A stretch of DNA of 64,000 nt from Methylophilaceae bacterium. GTDB taxonomy: Bacteria; Pseudomonadota; Gammaproteobacteria; Burkholderiales; Methylophilaceae. The notes under the pieces are model-generated. The model made no database searches. It was not told the origin of the DNA and worked only from the letters and a program-made list of their open reading frames with translations. The position numbers and the translations under genes are program-made. Shown in pieces: positions 17,870 through 26,715 of this stretch; position 1 is the first letter of the stretch; each line of letters starts with the position of its first letter. The stretch is taken from the NCBI GenBank assembly GCA_013141125.1, contig JABFRO010000001.1, forward strand, positions 930,001 to 994,000, in the 5' to 3' direction.

Positions 17870-20305
17870 TTAAATTATTTCGTCTGAAATTAACTCATCA
17901 AGGACACGGTATACGTCCTTTAGGTCTTCATTGTAACTCGCATAATAATTTCCAGTTAAAACACGCTTTTCCTTTAACTCAAAATTAAGTCCTAAAATTG
18001 TTTCTCGGTTTTGTAACCAATATTTCTTCAATTGTTCTTTATCAAGAACTTTCGTGAACTCAGACAAATTAGCTACATACCTATTACCATCGTCTTCCCA
18101 GATTTTATCTGCAAAATTTAATAACAAGTAATCAAGGAATCGCTCATAGTTCTCCTGATTTATTTCTGGGTTAAAACATAAGTCAAACAAATACTCATTA
18201 ATTTTTGCAGCTATTCCGTTATTATCAAAATTACCTGCTTCATCATAGCAGCCGCAGCCAACACCGCTACTAATCATTGAATTACCCAGCTGATAAATGA
18301 TGAAAGACTTTAGCTTCGATTTCTCAGCTGCGATGAGTTCATCAATCTGACCCTGACTTACTTCACCAATCTTAATTTGAGTTAGAACGAAACCTGCAGT
18401 CTTACCAGCAAAATTATCTAGCGATAAATTATCTATAGCTTCGAATATGTTTTTCTTTGGTTCGATATATTGCTTCAAGAAAATTTGGAAAACCGTTTGC
18501 GATATTTCTCGCATGCCTTCTTTTGCAATTTCGGTTGTTATTCCACTTGTTGGGGCTTTTGGATTACCATGCAGTGAAATAGCTCTCTGAAGGTTGAATA
18601 AACTGCTCCCCCTGTCCGCGCTGCAATATAGACGAAAAAGTAACAAATCAAAAAGGCCTAAGGGACCTCGTTCTGGTTTTGACAGAGTACTCAATACTCC
18701 GGTGCTTGCGTGCCCACCCTCGCCAAACACCCATTCAGCAATTTCAGAAATGTTTTTTTCATTATTGTTGCGTCGTCCAGTTAAATTAGCCCCCCAAGCT
18801 GCCACATCAAGAAATTTTAGTAATGAATAGACCAAGTTTTGTCTTGATCTAGCTCCAACTTTTTCTCTATCTATAAATGAATAGTCTGGTAAGTTATCCA
18901 TCAGATAAATCACAATATCAGAGCCAATCTTTGGATTCATTTCATTTGCACTATTGGCGAGTACACTCCAAAGTTGGTCGCGTGAAAAATCCCCTTTAGC
19001 AAAAGAGAAATCATTACTTTGAAACAATTCATCAATCTTTTTACCACTTAACAACTCATTCTTTCTACTAACATAGAACTGATACGATTCAAGCTTGTCT
19101 TGTTTGGCTAGCTTGACTATCAGGTTCAGATATCTCTCAAGGTTTCTATTCGCACGGGTACTATCATTGAAGCACGCACGCGAATACATATCTAATTGCT
19201 GATCAACTTCCTGCTGATCATATTTCAAACTTGAAATTAAAATTTCATGGTTAAAAATTTTATTTAAAAGAAATTGTTGATTACTGTTTAACTCTTTAAT
19301 GTAATCTATATATTTAGATGAATTCCCAAGCTCCATGCTTGAGCCTATAAAGTCACGAACCAATGAAAAAAAGCCATTTTTCCCATCCGTTTCTGAGTTA
19401 TATATTTTCCTGAAGATATTAGGGTAGTTTATATAAACTAATAGCAAATGAATTAAATCATGCTTGTTAAAGTCACTATTGCTGAAATCGGTTTTTTGTA
19501 TTTCAAAAAGCATCATAGTGTTGATCAACCGCTTTATCTTTCGGATATCTCCTAGAAAGTCCTGATAAAAAACATAGTCATTAGATCCGTAGATTTTAAC
19601 AAGTGCATCTAGTGCCAATTTAATCTGATCGAGCAAATGCGGATCTAGTTGCAAATTCTTATTTATTGCGCTGTTAATATCTGATGACACAAACTCAGCC
19701 AATATTTTTGAATCTAAAAACAAACCAATTTCTACATTTACGAATTTCTCAAGAAACTCTTTGACTTTTTCTGCATCATCGAATGATTCATTTTTTAAGG
19801 AAGTCAAATTTTCCGTGTCGTAACAAAGAACATAGGAAACATTTGGCAACATAAAACTTCGCTTAATAGCAAAGAGAATATTCTTAACCTCTGCCCAGCT
19901 CAGTCGATCAAGATCATCGACAACAATGATAATTTTTCTGTTTAACTCTGATAAATGAACTTCAAGAGATTTTAACGTCTCTTCTACAGAACCTGAACTA
20001 GATTCAAATTCGAAATTTAAGCCCAAAAATGAAACCTCTCTTTTCCCCTTAACCTGCCGTAGGTATTTAGAAAAAAGTGAGTTTATCGATGGGAGAAATG
20101 CTTCTTTTTGGATGGCATCGATTAGTGTACTTACAAGCTTATCTACTAAATCCTCACTTTCTTTATACCTGAGTGGTTCAAAGCGGAGAACTATTGGCTT
20201 TAAATCCTTATTATTTTTCCAGTATTCACAACAAAAGTTTATAAAGCTAGACTTACCTGTACCCCATGGTGCATCGATTCCGAAAACCAAACTATCTGAT
20301 GAGTT
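17870..20305 (-). pseudogene. KAP family P-loop NTPase, NTPase part downstream of an in-frame stop
   Basis: About 811 residues in the same frame as the N-terminal membrane part (20306-20863); the two are separated only by one TGA codon at 20306-20308. Motifs of the KAP family (named after Kidins220/ARMS and PifA): Walker A GIDAPWGTGKSSF immediately after the stop, and Walker B KIIIVVDDLDRLSW. The rest is a long helical C-terminal region with no motif I know. If expressed on its own it would need a TTG start at 20290 without a ribosome-binding site. It is followed by the Mrr-type nuclease gene. KAP NTPases include phage-exclusion proteins, so a defence role is plausible. Confidence 0.75.
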
Positions 20306-20863
20306 TCAATTTAGGACAAGCTCTGCAAATTTAGACGCAGTTTCACTCAACTCAAGCGAGTCATCATCAATGCATTCTATGGCTTTATCGCTAATAAAGA
20401 ACGAGGTAGATGTGCTTTTCCTAGCCTGATTAGTTATAACTTTCAAAAAAAGCATAAGCGCGATTGCCGCAGGTATAGCAACAATAAGCATCAGTTGAGG
20501 AATATCTACTTTACCTACATACTCTTGATACTTAGATGTTCCAACGCCTCCTACAATAACTGAAATGCATAAGCCAAGTAAAATAAGCACAAAAATGTCG
20601 ACGCCCTTGGATCTCAACAGTTTTTGAATTTCTAGAATTCCATCACGTAATATAAAATATATACAAACGAATATTCCTACAGTTGCACAAATGGCAATTG
20701 CTGCACTTTGTTTATTTGTATACTGAATGTATGCATTAAACGCGGAGCCAATTGCTTGTGAAAGATACCATAACTCTCCTAACATAAAGCCCAAGATAGT
20801 GGCTTGCAACAGAACATTGATTTCTGTTATTCGAATTCCATAATCAAATGAAGGCATCTTCAC
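20306..20863 (-). pseudogene. KAP family NTPase, N-terminal membrane part (ends at in-frame TGA)
   Basis: 185 residues starting at GTG 20863 with GGAGAG 7 nt upstream, so initiation looks intact. Four hydrophobic helices are visible (about residues 14-40, 52-72, 88-110, 120-145), then FFISDKAIECIDDDSLELSETASKFAELVLN. That last stretch is the usual lead-in to the KAP P-loop and runs directly into the stop. Reading through TGA gives one 997-residue protein with a correct junction to the Walker A motif. It is therefore a nonsense-interrupted gene, a sequencing error, or (less likely) readthrough. Confidence 0.75.
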
Positions 20864-21240
20864 TTTTGAATCTCTCCTTCAGTTTAATCACGGTCAATAA
20901 GCCCTAATAAAGTATCGTAGACGAGAATATGATTAACTAAAAATACGTACCTGTAATCAACTTACATAAACGAAGGATAATTAATCTCATGTCATTACGA
21001 TACATTTGCCTGGATAATTCATGTATCGTGGGGCTATAAATATATTGACACTAATATTAGCATGATTGAGGTGGCGAATGACCGTCCGCTTTGTCTCGCT
21101 TTAGGTAACGTTGACAGTATTTTTCAGATCGTCATTAATTGGCTTAGACTAAGACAATTATTAGTAGCTCCTTTGAAATAACTCTAGGTGGATATTCTGA
21201 ATGGAATGAGTATTCCATCACGAAATCCATCTATTTTCCA

Positions 21241-21450
21241 CATTAATAGTATTAAATAGTTTAAAGTTATAATTTGTAACCTATTGTTTTATATATAAAT
21301 AGTACAATATTATAACTATAATAGTTATTGTATAAACGAATGCTTTCATCACACATATGTATATACACATACTATTATATTTTTTTACACTACCCATTAT
21401 AAAACAATAAGTTATGCATGTTATTTGCATACTATAAAGCATAATAATTA
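21241..21450. other. AT-rich block with palindromes between primase and KAP genes
   Basis: The gap 20864-21457 carries no gene I can support. Its last 210 bp are extremely AT-rich. Two features stand out: a perfect 17-bp palindrome ATAACTATAATAGTTAT (21312-21328), and a 12-bp inverted repeat TATTGTTTTATA (21282-21293) / TATAAAACAATA (21398-21409), extendable to 16 of 17 bp. The location beside the island's primase gene fits a replication origin or a regulatory region for the KAP operon; which one cannot be decided from sequence. Confidence 0.4.
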
Positions 21451-21457
21451 GTATGAT

Positions 21458-23692
21458 TTACCAGCCGTTTCCAATTCCGTAGAAAACTCCATCGGTTCCA
21501 AACTCCTTTTCCATTCTTTGGGCGGAAATTAACTTTAACATTCCGCTATCCAGCATAATTTGCAATGCTCGTTTTAAAGCGTTGGTTCCACCTAACCGAT
21601 CATTTCTAAAACTTGCCATTCCTATTAATCGACTGCTTAAGTAGCTATAAGGGATTAAGCCTACACTGTGAAATTTAGAATAATTTTTAAGGGTTTTTAC
21701 ATTATTTGGCTCTGAATCCAAATACTTTTGAATGGTTCGTTTTAAGTCAGCAATCTGCTTAGATTCACCAGATCCAATATCCCCGCTTTTAAATTTTTCT
21801 GCAATCAAACTAATTTCACGATTAACAAAATCAACCACCCATTCTGCAATTTCTTTATCAATTACAGGCTTGTGGAAATCAACCCCTACTGCTATCAATG
21901 CTGCTATTCGCAAAGCTTTCAAGTGAGCGCGATTCCACAATTGCATTTCAACATCATTTTTTGTGCTGTTTATAACTTTGTCCGCTTGAATATCTAACGT
22001 ATCAAGAATATCTTTAGCTTCAGCATCTGCTTGCACTGTAATACAAGTGCTGCCATTGGTTGCAGTTAGAGAAGCCGCAACAAACTCGGAAAAGCGAGAA
22101 GTTAAGCTTTCTTGTGGGTTATTGCCACTGTTTAAATTTCGGGCAGGCCTGCCACCAACATATTGAATAATTGAAAAGCGAGGAATTAAGCCGTCGCTAA
22201 TTTGAGATTCGCTAAGTGCGTCAAAAAATGTTTCGGGTGTACTTTCACCCAAAATAGTAACCGCTGGGGATTGAACAACCTTTGTATTTTTATCAGTGTC
22301 ACTGTAAACTGAGCCTCGTAGCATGTCCTTCTTACCAGACTTATTATATAGGTCGAGTAAAACACGTTTTAACGCTTTCTCCGCGCTGCTTGCTCGAGGG
22401 TGCGACATTTGCTGCAAGGTTAAACCAAACTCACCGAGCACGCTTAGAAAACACGGTTTATCCCCTAACATTTTAATTAAAGCTTGCCCCGAACTAAATA
22501 TAGCGGGGCCAATAAAACCATCAATTGCGGGTATTTGCGGACGAACTGCATTAATAAGTTTTTCAATACCTTGAGCAGCCCCTTCTTTACCTGAACCAGT
22601 TTTAGCTAATAAAATAATGTAAAGGTTTAACCCTGTTTCAGATACGTTATAGGAACGAGCAGCAATTCCAGCCATAAGAGCAAGCGCGGCAGCTAATGCA
22701 ATTTCGTAAACGGGGCGAGTTGCGGTTGACATAAAATACTCCGTAAGCTCACCCACTAGCCCAGGCAGTAATTTATAGCTGACAGCGTACGGGACTACTT
22801 CATCAGTTTCCGCTACTGGAGCTTGGGCATTAGTTTTACCTAATGCAGCTTCAATATTTTGTTTTAATACGCTGAAATCAATAGGTGGCAGTTCATTAGC
22901 ACGAATTTTGGAAAGTGCGTAGTTAATATGCTTGTCGTTCTTTATAGCTTTGTCGCGCTTACCCAGTTCAGTCAAGCGAAATAAACGTCTAACTTGAGCA
23001 TTGTCTTTGGTGTAGAACGCCATGATAGCAAGCAAGGCAAAGTCCGCTTCACTTTGACTAGGATAGCCTGTCATATCGCCATTACATAGTTTAATGAACT
23101 TGTCCTTATTAACGGCATTGGAAGCGCGTTGCCATATTGCCTCGTCAGGTAAGTTACTATCAATCTGTACGAGCGCGGTAGTTTCAAGAGGCTGCATCTC
23201 TCCAAACATTACGTCTAGCAACTCTTGACGCTCTTCAATAGAAACATTGTGAACCACATTGCCCGTACAAATCATGTACCTACTATCAGAATACATTTCC
23301 ACATGAGAGCGGTGAACTCCGCGCGAGATTATGCCTTTTACAATAATGTGAACGCCACGTCCTGAAGTGGAAAGCTCCGTATAGCTATTGAACACTTTAA
23401 CGATTTGCCCAAAGCGTTCTTTCTCTGCTTCGCTTGCTGGGTTGTCAGGCTTATCATCCAAGTCAATAAACGTATATGGGTCATCTTTACTAATTACGAA
23501 ACCTATATGTTGGCTGCCAGTTGCAATTGCCTCGTCATAACTGCCCCAAGTTGCTGGATTTGTTACGTCTGCAAGCTGTCCCGTACGTGGATTTAGCGGA
23601 GCTTTTTTAGGACTACCTTTTTCATTAAGTGTCATATCGGCGACCACCCATTGATTAAGTAGCTTAAGTTCATTTGGAATATTATTTAGCAT
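21458..23692 (-). CDS. Island primase/polymerase-like protein with DUF3987 ATPase domain
   Basis: A 744-residue replication protein. The N-terminal 170 residues match the archaeo-eukaryotic primase-polymerase pattern of phages and plasmids (KAPLNPRTGQ, HIGFVISKDDPYTFIDLDDK, YTELSTSGRGVHIIVKG, VEMYSDSRYMICTG). A helix-bundle segment follows (about 200-275: SQSEADFALLAIMAFYTKDNAQVRRLFR), and then a DUF3987 helicase-like domain with Walker A AKTGSGKEG near residue 360. The family primes and unwinds during replication of integrative elements. ATG at 23692 has AAAGG upstream and overlaps the AlpA-like gene's stop (ATGCTAA), so the two are translationally coupled. Confidence 0.85.
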   Translation of the reverse strand: MLNNIPNELKLLNQWVVADMTLNEKGSPKKAPLNPRTGQLADVTNPATWGSYDEAIATGSQHIGFVISKDDPYTFIDLDDKPDNPASEAEKERFGQIVKVFNSYTELSTSGRGVHIIVKGIISRGVHRSHVEMYSDSRYMICTGNVVHNVSIEERQELLDVMFGEMQPLETTALVQIDSNLPDEAIWQRASNAVNKDKFIKLCNGDMTGYPSQSEADFALLAIMAFYTKDNAQVRRLFRLTELGKRDKAIKNDKHINYALSKIRANELPPIDFSVLKQNIEAALGKTNAQAPVAETDEVVPYAVSYKLLPGLVGELTEYFMSTATRPVYEIALAAALALMAGIAARSYNVSETGLNLYIILLAKTGSGKEGAAQGIEKLINAVRPQIPAIDGFIGPAIFSSGQALIKMLGDKPCFLSVLGEFGLTLQQMSHPRASSAEKALKRVLLDLYNKSGKKDMLRGSVYSDTDKNTKVVQSPAVTILGESTPETFFDALSESQISDGLIPRFSIIQYVGGRPARNLNSGNNPQESLTSRFSEFVAASLTATNGSTCITVQADAEAKDILDTLDIQADKVINSTKNDVEMQLWNRAHLKALRIAALIAVGVDFHKPVIDKEIAEWVVDFVNREISLIAEKFKSGDIGSGESKQIADLKRTIQKYLDSEPNNVKTLKNYSKFHSVGLIPYSYLSSRLIGMASFRNDRLGGTNALKRALQIMLDSGMLKLISAQRMEKEFGTDGVFYGIGNGW

Positions 23693-23991
23693 GATATTGC
23701 CTTTACAGCTAAATCAGCTCTTACTAAACCAACATTCCATGCGGTTGTGCGTTCGGTTAGCTTGCATGGTTTAGGTATAGTGCCATTTTTAACACCGCGC
23801 CATATCGTTGCTGCACTTACACCATATAAGCGCATGATAATTGGCAAGCGTATGTACGCACTATTTGGGATTTGGTCGAAATCTGCTAGGGCTTCGGGGA
23901 TTTTTTGCGGAATCGCTTTGGTTAACTCTGATTTTAATTGTTGCATGACATTTTTCTCCATATTTTCCCGCGTAATGCGGTATGGAGTCAT
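23686..23991 (-). CDS. AlpA-like helix-turn-helix regulator
   Basis: A 101-residue protein whose C-terminal 55 residues form an AlpA/excisionase-type winged helix: YIRLPIIMRLYGVSAATIWRGVKNGTIPKPCKLTERTTAWNVGLVRADL. AlpA proteins activate integrase expression or act as excision factors in P4-like islands. The start is uncertain: ATG 23991, ATG 23961 (preceded by GGGA) or ATG 23946 (preceded by GGAG). Its stop overlaps the primase start by 7 bases. It probably controls excision together with the integrase encoded upstream. Confidence 0.82.
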   Translation of the reverse strand: MTPYRITRENMEKNVMQQLKSELTKAIPQKIPEALADFDQIPNSAYIRLPIIMRLYGVSAATIWRGVKNGTIPKPCKLTERTTAWNVGLVRADLAVKAISC

Positions 23992-24043
23992 CTTGCAATG
24001 TTGCCAATTTCAATACACCCTAGTTAGGGCATATCCACCTTAA

Positions 24044-24733
24044 TTAGGGAATAAGCTTTTTAGCTATTGGCAGTATTTTCTCTAAATTGGATTTACTCAA
24101 GCCTTCATAACCATCGAATTCAGATACTAAATGTTCAATTAAAGTAGATTGATTTTTCAGGTGAGGTTTACTCTCATCGTTAGAATTTTCTTTTAGCAGT
24201 GTATCGCTCAATGCAACAATAATTCTGTATAAATTGTTGCGCTCCCTATCTCCAAGGGGTTTATCACTTTTTTCACTTAAAAGATTTTTATCTTGAAAAT
24301 ATTTAAAATCCTCAATCAATACGATTAAATCATCACGATTTAAGATTAAATCCTCTAATAAATTGTAAGTCACAATAAACTCAGAGCTCAATCTATCTGT
24401 TGCCTTCTGAATGTATTCCGTTACAAATGTTGGCTCTTTACGTAAACTAGAAACTCTAGTTAAAATCGATTGGCGATTATCATCAGATTCCACGGAAACT
24501 AAATCCAGCGGCTCAACCATAGCTAATCCAGTATGCCGCCAATCATATTGACCGTATAAAGAATAAACCTCTTGGTCTTTCACCCTTACTTCTAACTTTC
24601 TCCTATCCAATAAAACAAACAAGCTTAATTTGTTAATAACTCCCAAATGCACTAAATCACGCACACTACAACCCAACAACGAACTAGCCTCCGCTATAGA
24701 ATAATATTCACGCTCAATTTTTATATCCGCCAT
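24044..24733 (-). CDS. Island protein of unknown function with N-terminal HTH-like segment
   Basis: A 229-residue protein between integrase and AlpA-like genes, same strand. The N-terminus (EYYSIAEASSLLGCSVRDLVHLGVI) looks like a MerR/excisionase-type DNA-binding helix pair. The middle is unassigned. The C-terminus has KPLGDRERNNLYRIIVALSDTLL and ends SNLEKILPIAKKLI, a pattern common in uncharacterised proteins beside tyrosine integrases. It may bind DNA, but no function is established. Confidence 0.65.
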   Translation of the reverse strand: MADIKIEREYYSIAEASSLLGCSVRDLVHLGVINKLSLFVLLDRRKLEVRVKDQEVYSLYGQYDWRHTGLAMVEPLDLVSVESDDNRQSILTRVSSLRKEPTFVTEYIQKATDRLSSEFIVTYNLLEDLILNRDDLIVLIEDFKYFQDKNLLSEKSDKPLGDRERNNLYRIIVALSDTLLKENSNDESKPHLKNQSTLIEHLVSEFDGYEGLSKSNLEKILPIAKKLIP

Positions 24734-24770
24734 AACAATTCCTTTAACAGCACATTAATCATTATTAGTT

Positions 24771-26015
24771 TTAGGCAGGCTGCTTAAATGGTATTACCTT
24801 TGCACCATCGCGCATAATATCTAATTGGTCACTCCACCACTGAGCCAATTCCCTACGCTCTTTATCGTAAGTAGCTTCATTATAAGTCGCTCTAATTTTG
24901 TCCTTATCGCTATGTGCTAGAAAAGTCTCAATAACATCACGTCTAAACAATCCACTTTCATTAGCTTGTGTACTAAAAAAATGTCGGCAGCCATGTGGCA
25001 CGATATGATAATCAGGAAAGTTTAATCTAAATGCTTTGCGGATTGTTGCTTCGGAAACGGGTTTATTAAGCAATCTAGCAGCAAATAAGAACTCACTGTG
25101 CCCTGTGTATGCCTGCAACTCTTTTAACGCGGCTAAGGCTTGTTTTGACAGCATAATGGTGTGAGGCTTGGTCATATACTTACGGCTTTTAGACTGCGCA
25201 AGAGGTAATGTCCACACTGCCCTGTCTAAATCGAAGTCCTCCCACTTAGCGCATCTTAGCTCGCTTGGCCTTTGTGCAAAATGCAATTGCAAATATACAC
25301 ATGTTGAAACCTCAAAACTTCCACCATATTCAACAAGGTTGCGCAATAATTTTCCAGCATCTTGCTTACTTTGCAGTCTTGGGAATTTCTCGCTAACGTG
25401 CTTTTCTAATCGCTCGTCTTTCGCTGGAATTGGATTTTCCGAGATAAGCTTGTCACTCAATGCAAAATCAAACACTTGCTTAATCCAGCTACGTGTTTTT
25501 TCCATGAACTCTAATGCACCGCGTTTTTGCATAATCAGCAAACATTTACGCACTAGCTGATTATCAATGTCTTTAATCGGATATTTACCAATCACGCCAT
25601 AAACATTAGCATTGAATGTTTGCTTAACTTTTAGATATGTGGAGGGTGCTAGTGTACGCTGTTTAATTACCAGCCAATCCTCAGCTATTTTCTGAAAAGT
25701 ATTATCAGCTTCTTTAGCTTTTTTCTGCTTAACTAGCTTTGCCTCAAGTATCGGGTCGATATGTTCAACTTTAACTTGCTTGCGCTTTTCACGAGCGGTT
25801 TCACGCGCTTCACTTAATGACAATTCAGGATAAGTGCCTAACTGAATTAGTTTGGCTTTACCGTGCAAGGTAGTACGAAGTTGAAAGTATTTACTACCAT
25901 TCGGATGAACAAGCAGAAACAAGCCGTTACCATCCCTCAGCGTATAGGACTTTGCTGTAGGTTTCGCGGCTTTAATTGTGAGGTCGTTTAGCGAGTCGGC
26001 TGTGAGCTTTTTCAT
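24771..26015 (-). CDS. Tyrosine recombinase / P4-type integrase
   Basis: A 414-residue integrase of normal P4-family length. The N-terminal arm-binding DUF4102-type domain (about 10-95: TLRDGNGLFLLVHPNGSKYFQLR) and a core SAM-like domain (about 105-190) precede the catalytic domain with AQRPSELRCAKWED (Arg), VPHGCRHFFST (His-x-x-Arg) and LAHSDKDKIRATYNEATY (His and the nucleophile Tyr). All catalytic residues are present, so it should be active. Its start lies 166 bp from the tRNA-Leu used as attachment site. A 15-bp repeat brackets its own promoter, which suggests autoregulation by arm-site binding. Confidence 0.95.
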   Translation of the reverse strand: MKKLTADSLNDLTIKAAKPTAKSYTLRDGNGLFLLVHPNGSKYFQLRTTLHGKAKLIQLGTYPELSLSEARETAREKRKQVKVEHIDPILEAKLVKQKKAKEADNTFQKIAEDWLVIKQRTLAPSTYLKVKQTFNANVYGVIGKYPIKDIDNQLVRKCLLIMQKRGALEFMEKTRSWIKQVFDFALSDKLISENPIPAKDERLEKHVSEKFPRLQSKQDAGKLLRNLVEYGGSFEVSTCVYLQLHFAQRPSELRCAKWEDFDLDRAVWTLPLAQSKSRKYMTKPHTIMLSKQALAALKELQAYTGHSEFLFAARLLNKPVSEATIRKAFRLNFPDYHIVPHGCRHFFSTQANESGLFRRDVIETFLAHSDKDKIRATYNEATYDKERRELAQWWSDQLDIMRDGAKVIPFKQPA

Positions 26016-26059
26016 AAAAACGTATAAAAATTTAACTAGATATGTTTTTATACGTTTTT
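26016..26059. promoter_or_regulatory. Inverted pair of candidate integrase arm sites over the int promoter
   Basis: AAAAACGTATAAAAA (26016-26030) and TTTTTATACGTTTTT (26045-26059) are exact inverted copies with a 14-bp spacer. The first abuts the int start codon. The same 15-mer lies near the left att (14405-14419). Binding by Int here would join recombination with repression of its own gene (inference). Confidence 0.55.
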
Positions 26060-26180
26060 TTATACATATTGTAAAGCGACATTATGATACGAAAAAGCAC
26101 GCTGTGCGGCGTGCTTTTAGTGTTAACTCATTGTATTTACTGGGTTTTGATACAACATGAAGCATTAAACGATAATTAAA

Positions 26181-26203
26181 TGGTGCCGACGGAGAGACTC
26201 GAA
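26181..26203 (-). repeat. Right attachment site inside the tRNA-Leu 3' end
   Basis: The last 23 nt of the tRNA gene (including the encoded CCA) match the left att copy at 14321-14342 except for one inserted C. The tRNA remains intact on this side. Confidence 0.85.
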
Positions 26204-26265
26204 CTCTCACGGCTTTCGCCACTACCCCCTCAAGATAGCGTGTCTACCAATTCCACCACGACGGC
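26181..26265 (-). tRNA. tRNA-Leu (anticodon GAG)
   Basis: Reverse-strand reading gives an 85-nt leucine tRNA including encoded CCA. The acceptor stem GCCGUCG pairs with the 3' CGUCGGC-type strand. The anticodon stem CUAUC/GGUAG holds the loop UUGAGGG with anticodon GAG. A long variable arm (UGGCGAAAGCCG) is present, as needed for Leu, and the T-arm has GUUCGAGUC. It follows secG, a common betaproteobacterial arrangement, and is the island's insertion target. Confidence 0.95.
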
Positions 26266-26306
26266 ATTAATTTATTGAGCAATTTCTGCTCTATTTTAAG
26301 AACAAC

Positions 26307-26672
26307 TTATTGAGGTACATCTTTTGCCGTTTTTGACCCAACTAGCTTTTCTACTGGGGTTTTCATATTTGCAGAATCACTCGGAGGCACTACAGGAGTA
26401 ACTACGTTCTTTTGTAAGCTCATCACGCTACTATGCACCACGCGGTGGCTGGAAAAATATCCTAACGCCAAACTTGCTGCAAAGAATATAGTAACGCATA
26501 TAGCCGTTGCCCGGCTCAAAAAATTAGTCGAGCCACTAACCCCAAACAAACTCCCTGACGCTCCACTACCAAAAGCCGCACCCATATCCGCCCCCTTACC
26601 ATGCTGCATCAGGACTAACCCAATCACTCCAAGAGCTGAAAGTATATGCACTATCCTTATTAATATTTCCAT
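26307..26672 (-). CDS. secG: Protein translocase subunit SecG
   Basis: A 121-residue SecG with two membrane helices (about 3-20 and 52-74), the conserved LMQHGKGADMGAAFGSGASGS loop between them, and a Pro/Val/Lys-rich tail. SecG assists SecYE channel function. It lies directly downstream of tpiA in the same direction and upstream of tRNA-Leu. Confidence 0.95.
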   Translation of the reverse strand: MEILIRIVHILSALGVIGLVLMQHGKGADMGAAFGSGASGSLFGVSGSTNFLSRATAICVTIFFAASLALGYFSSHRVVHSSVMSLQKNVVTPVVPPSDSANMKTPVEKLVGSKTAKDVPQ

Positions 26673-26715
26673 TGTTCCTCTAAATTTCTCAAGCTAATAA
26701 TACATTTTTTAAATT

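Larger units (their letters stand above)
14327..26203. mobile_element. Integrative genomic island at tRNA-Leu(GAG), about 11.9 kb
   Basis: The island is bounded by 16-bp direct repeats (14327-14342 and 26188-26203); the right copy is inside the intact tRNA. The integrase gene lies next to the tRNA and reads inward. The contents are visibly more AT-rich than the flanks and lack housekeeping genes: integrase, small HTH-like protein, AlpA-like regulator, primase/ATPase, KAP NTPase, Mrr-type nuclease, XRE repressor and two exported or membrane proteins of unknown function. No conjugation or capsid genes are visible, so it would need to be mobilised by another element if it moves at all. Confidence 0.88.
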
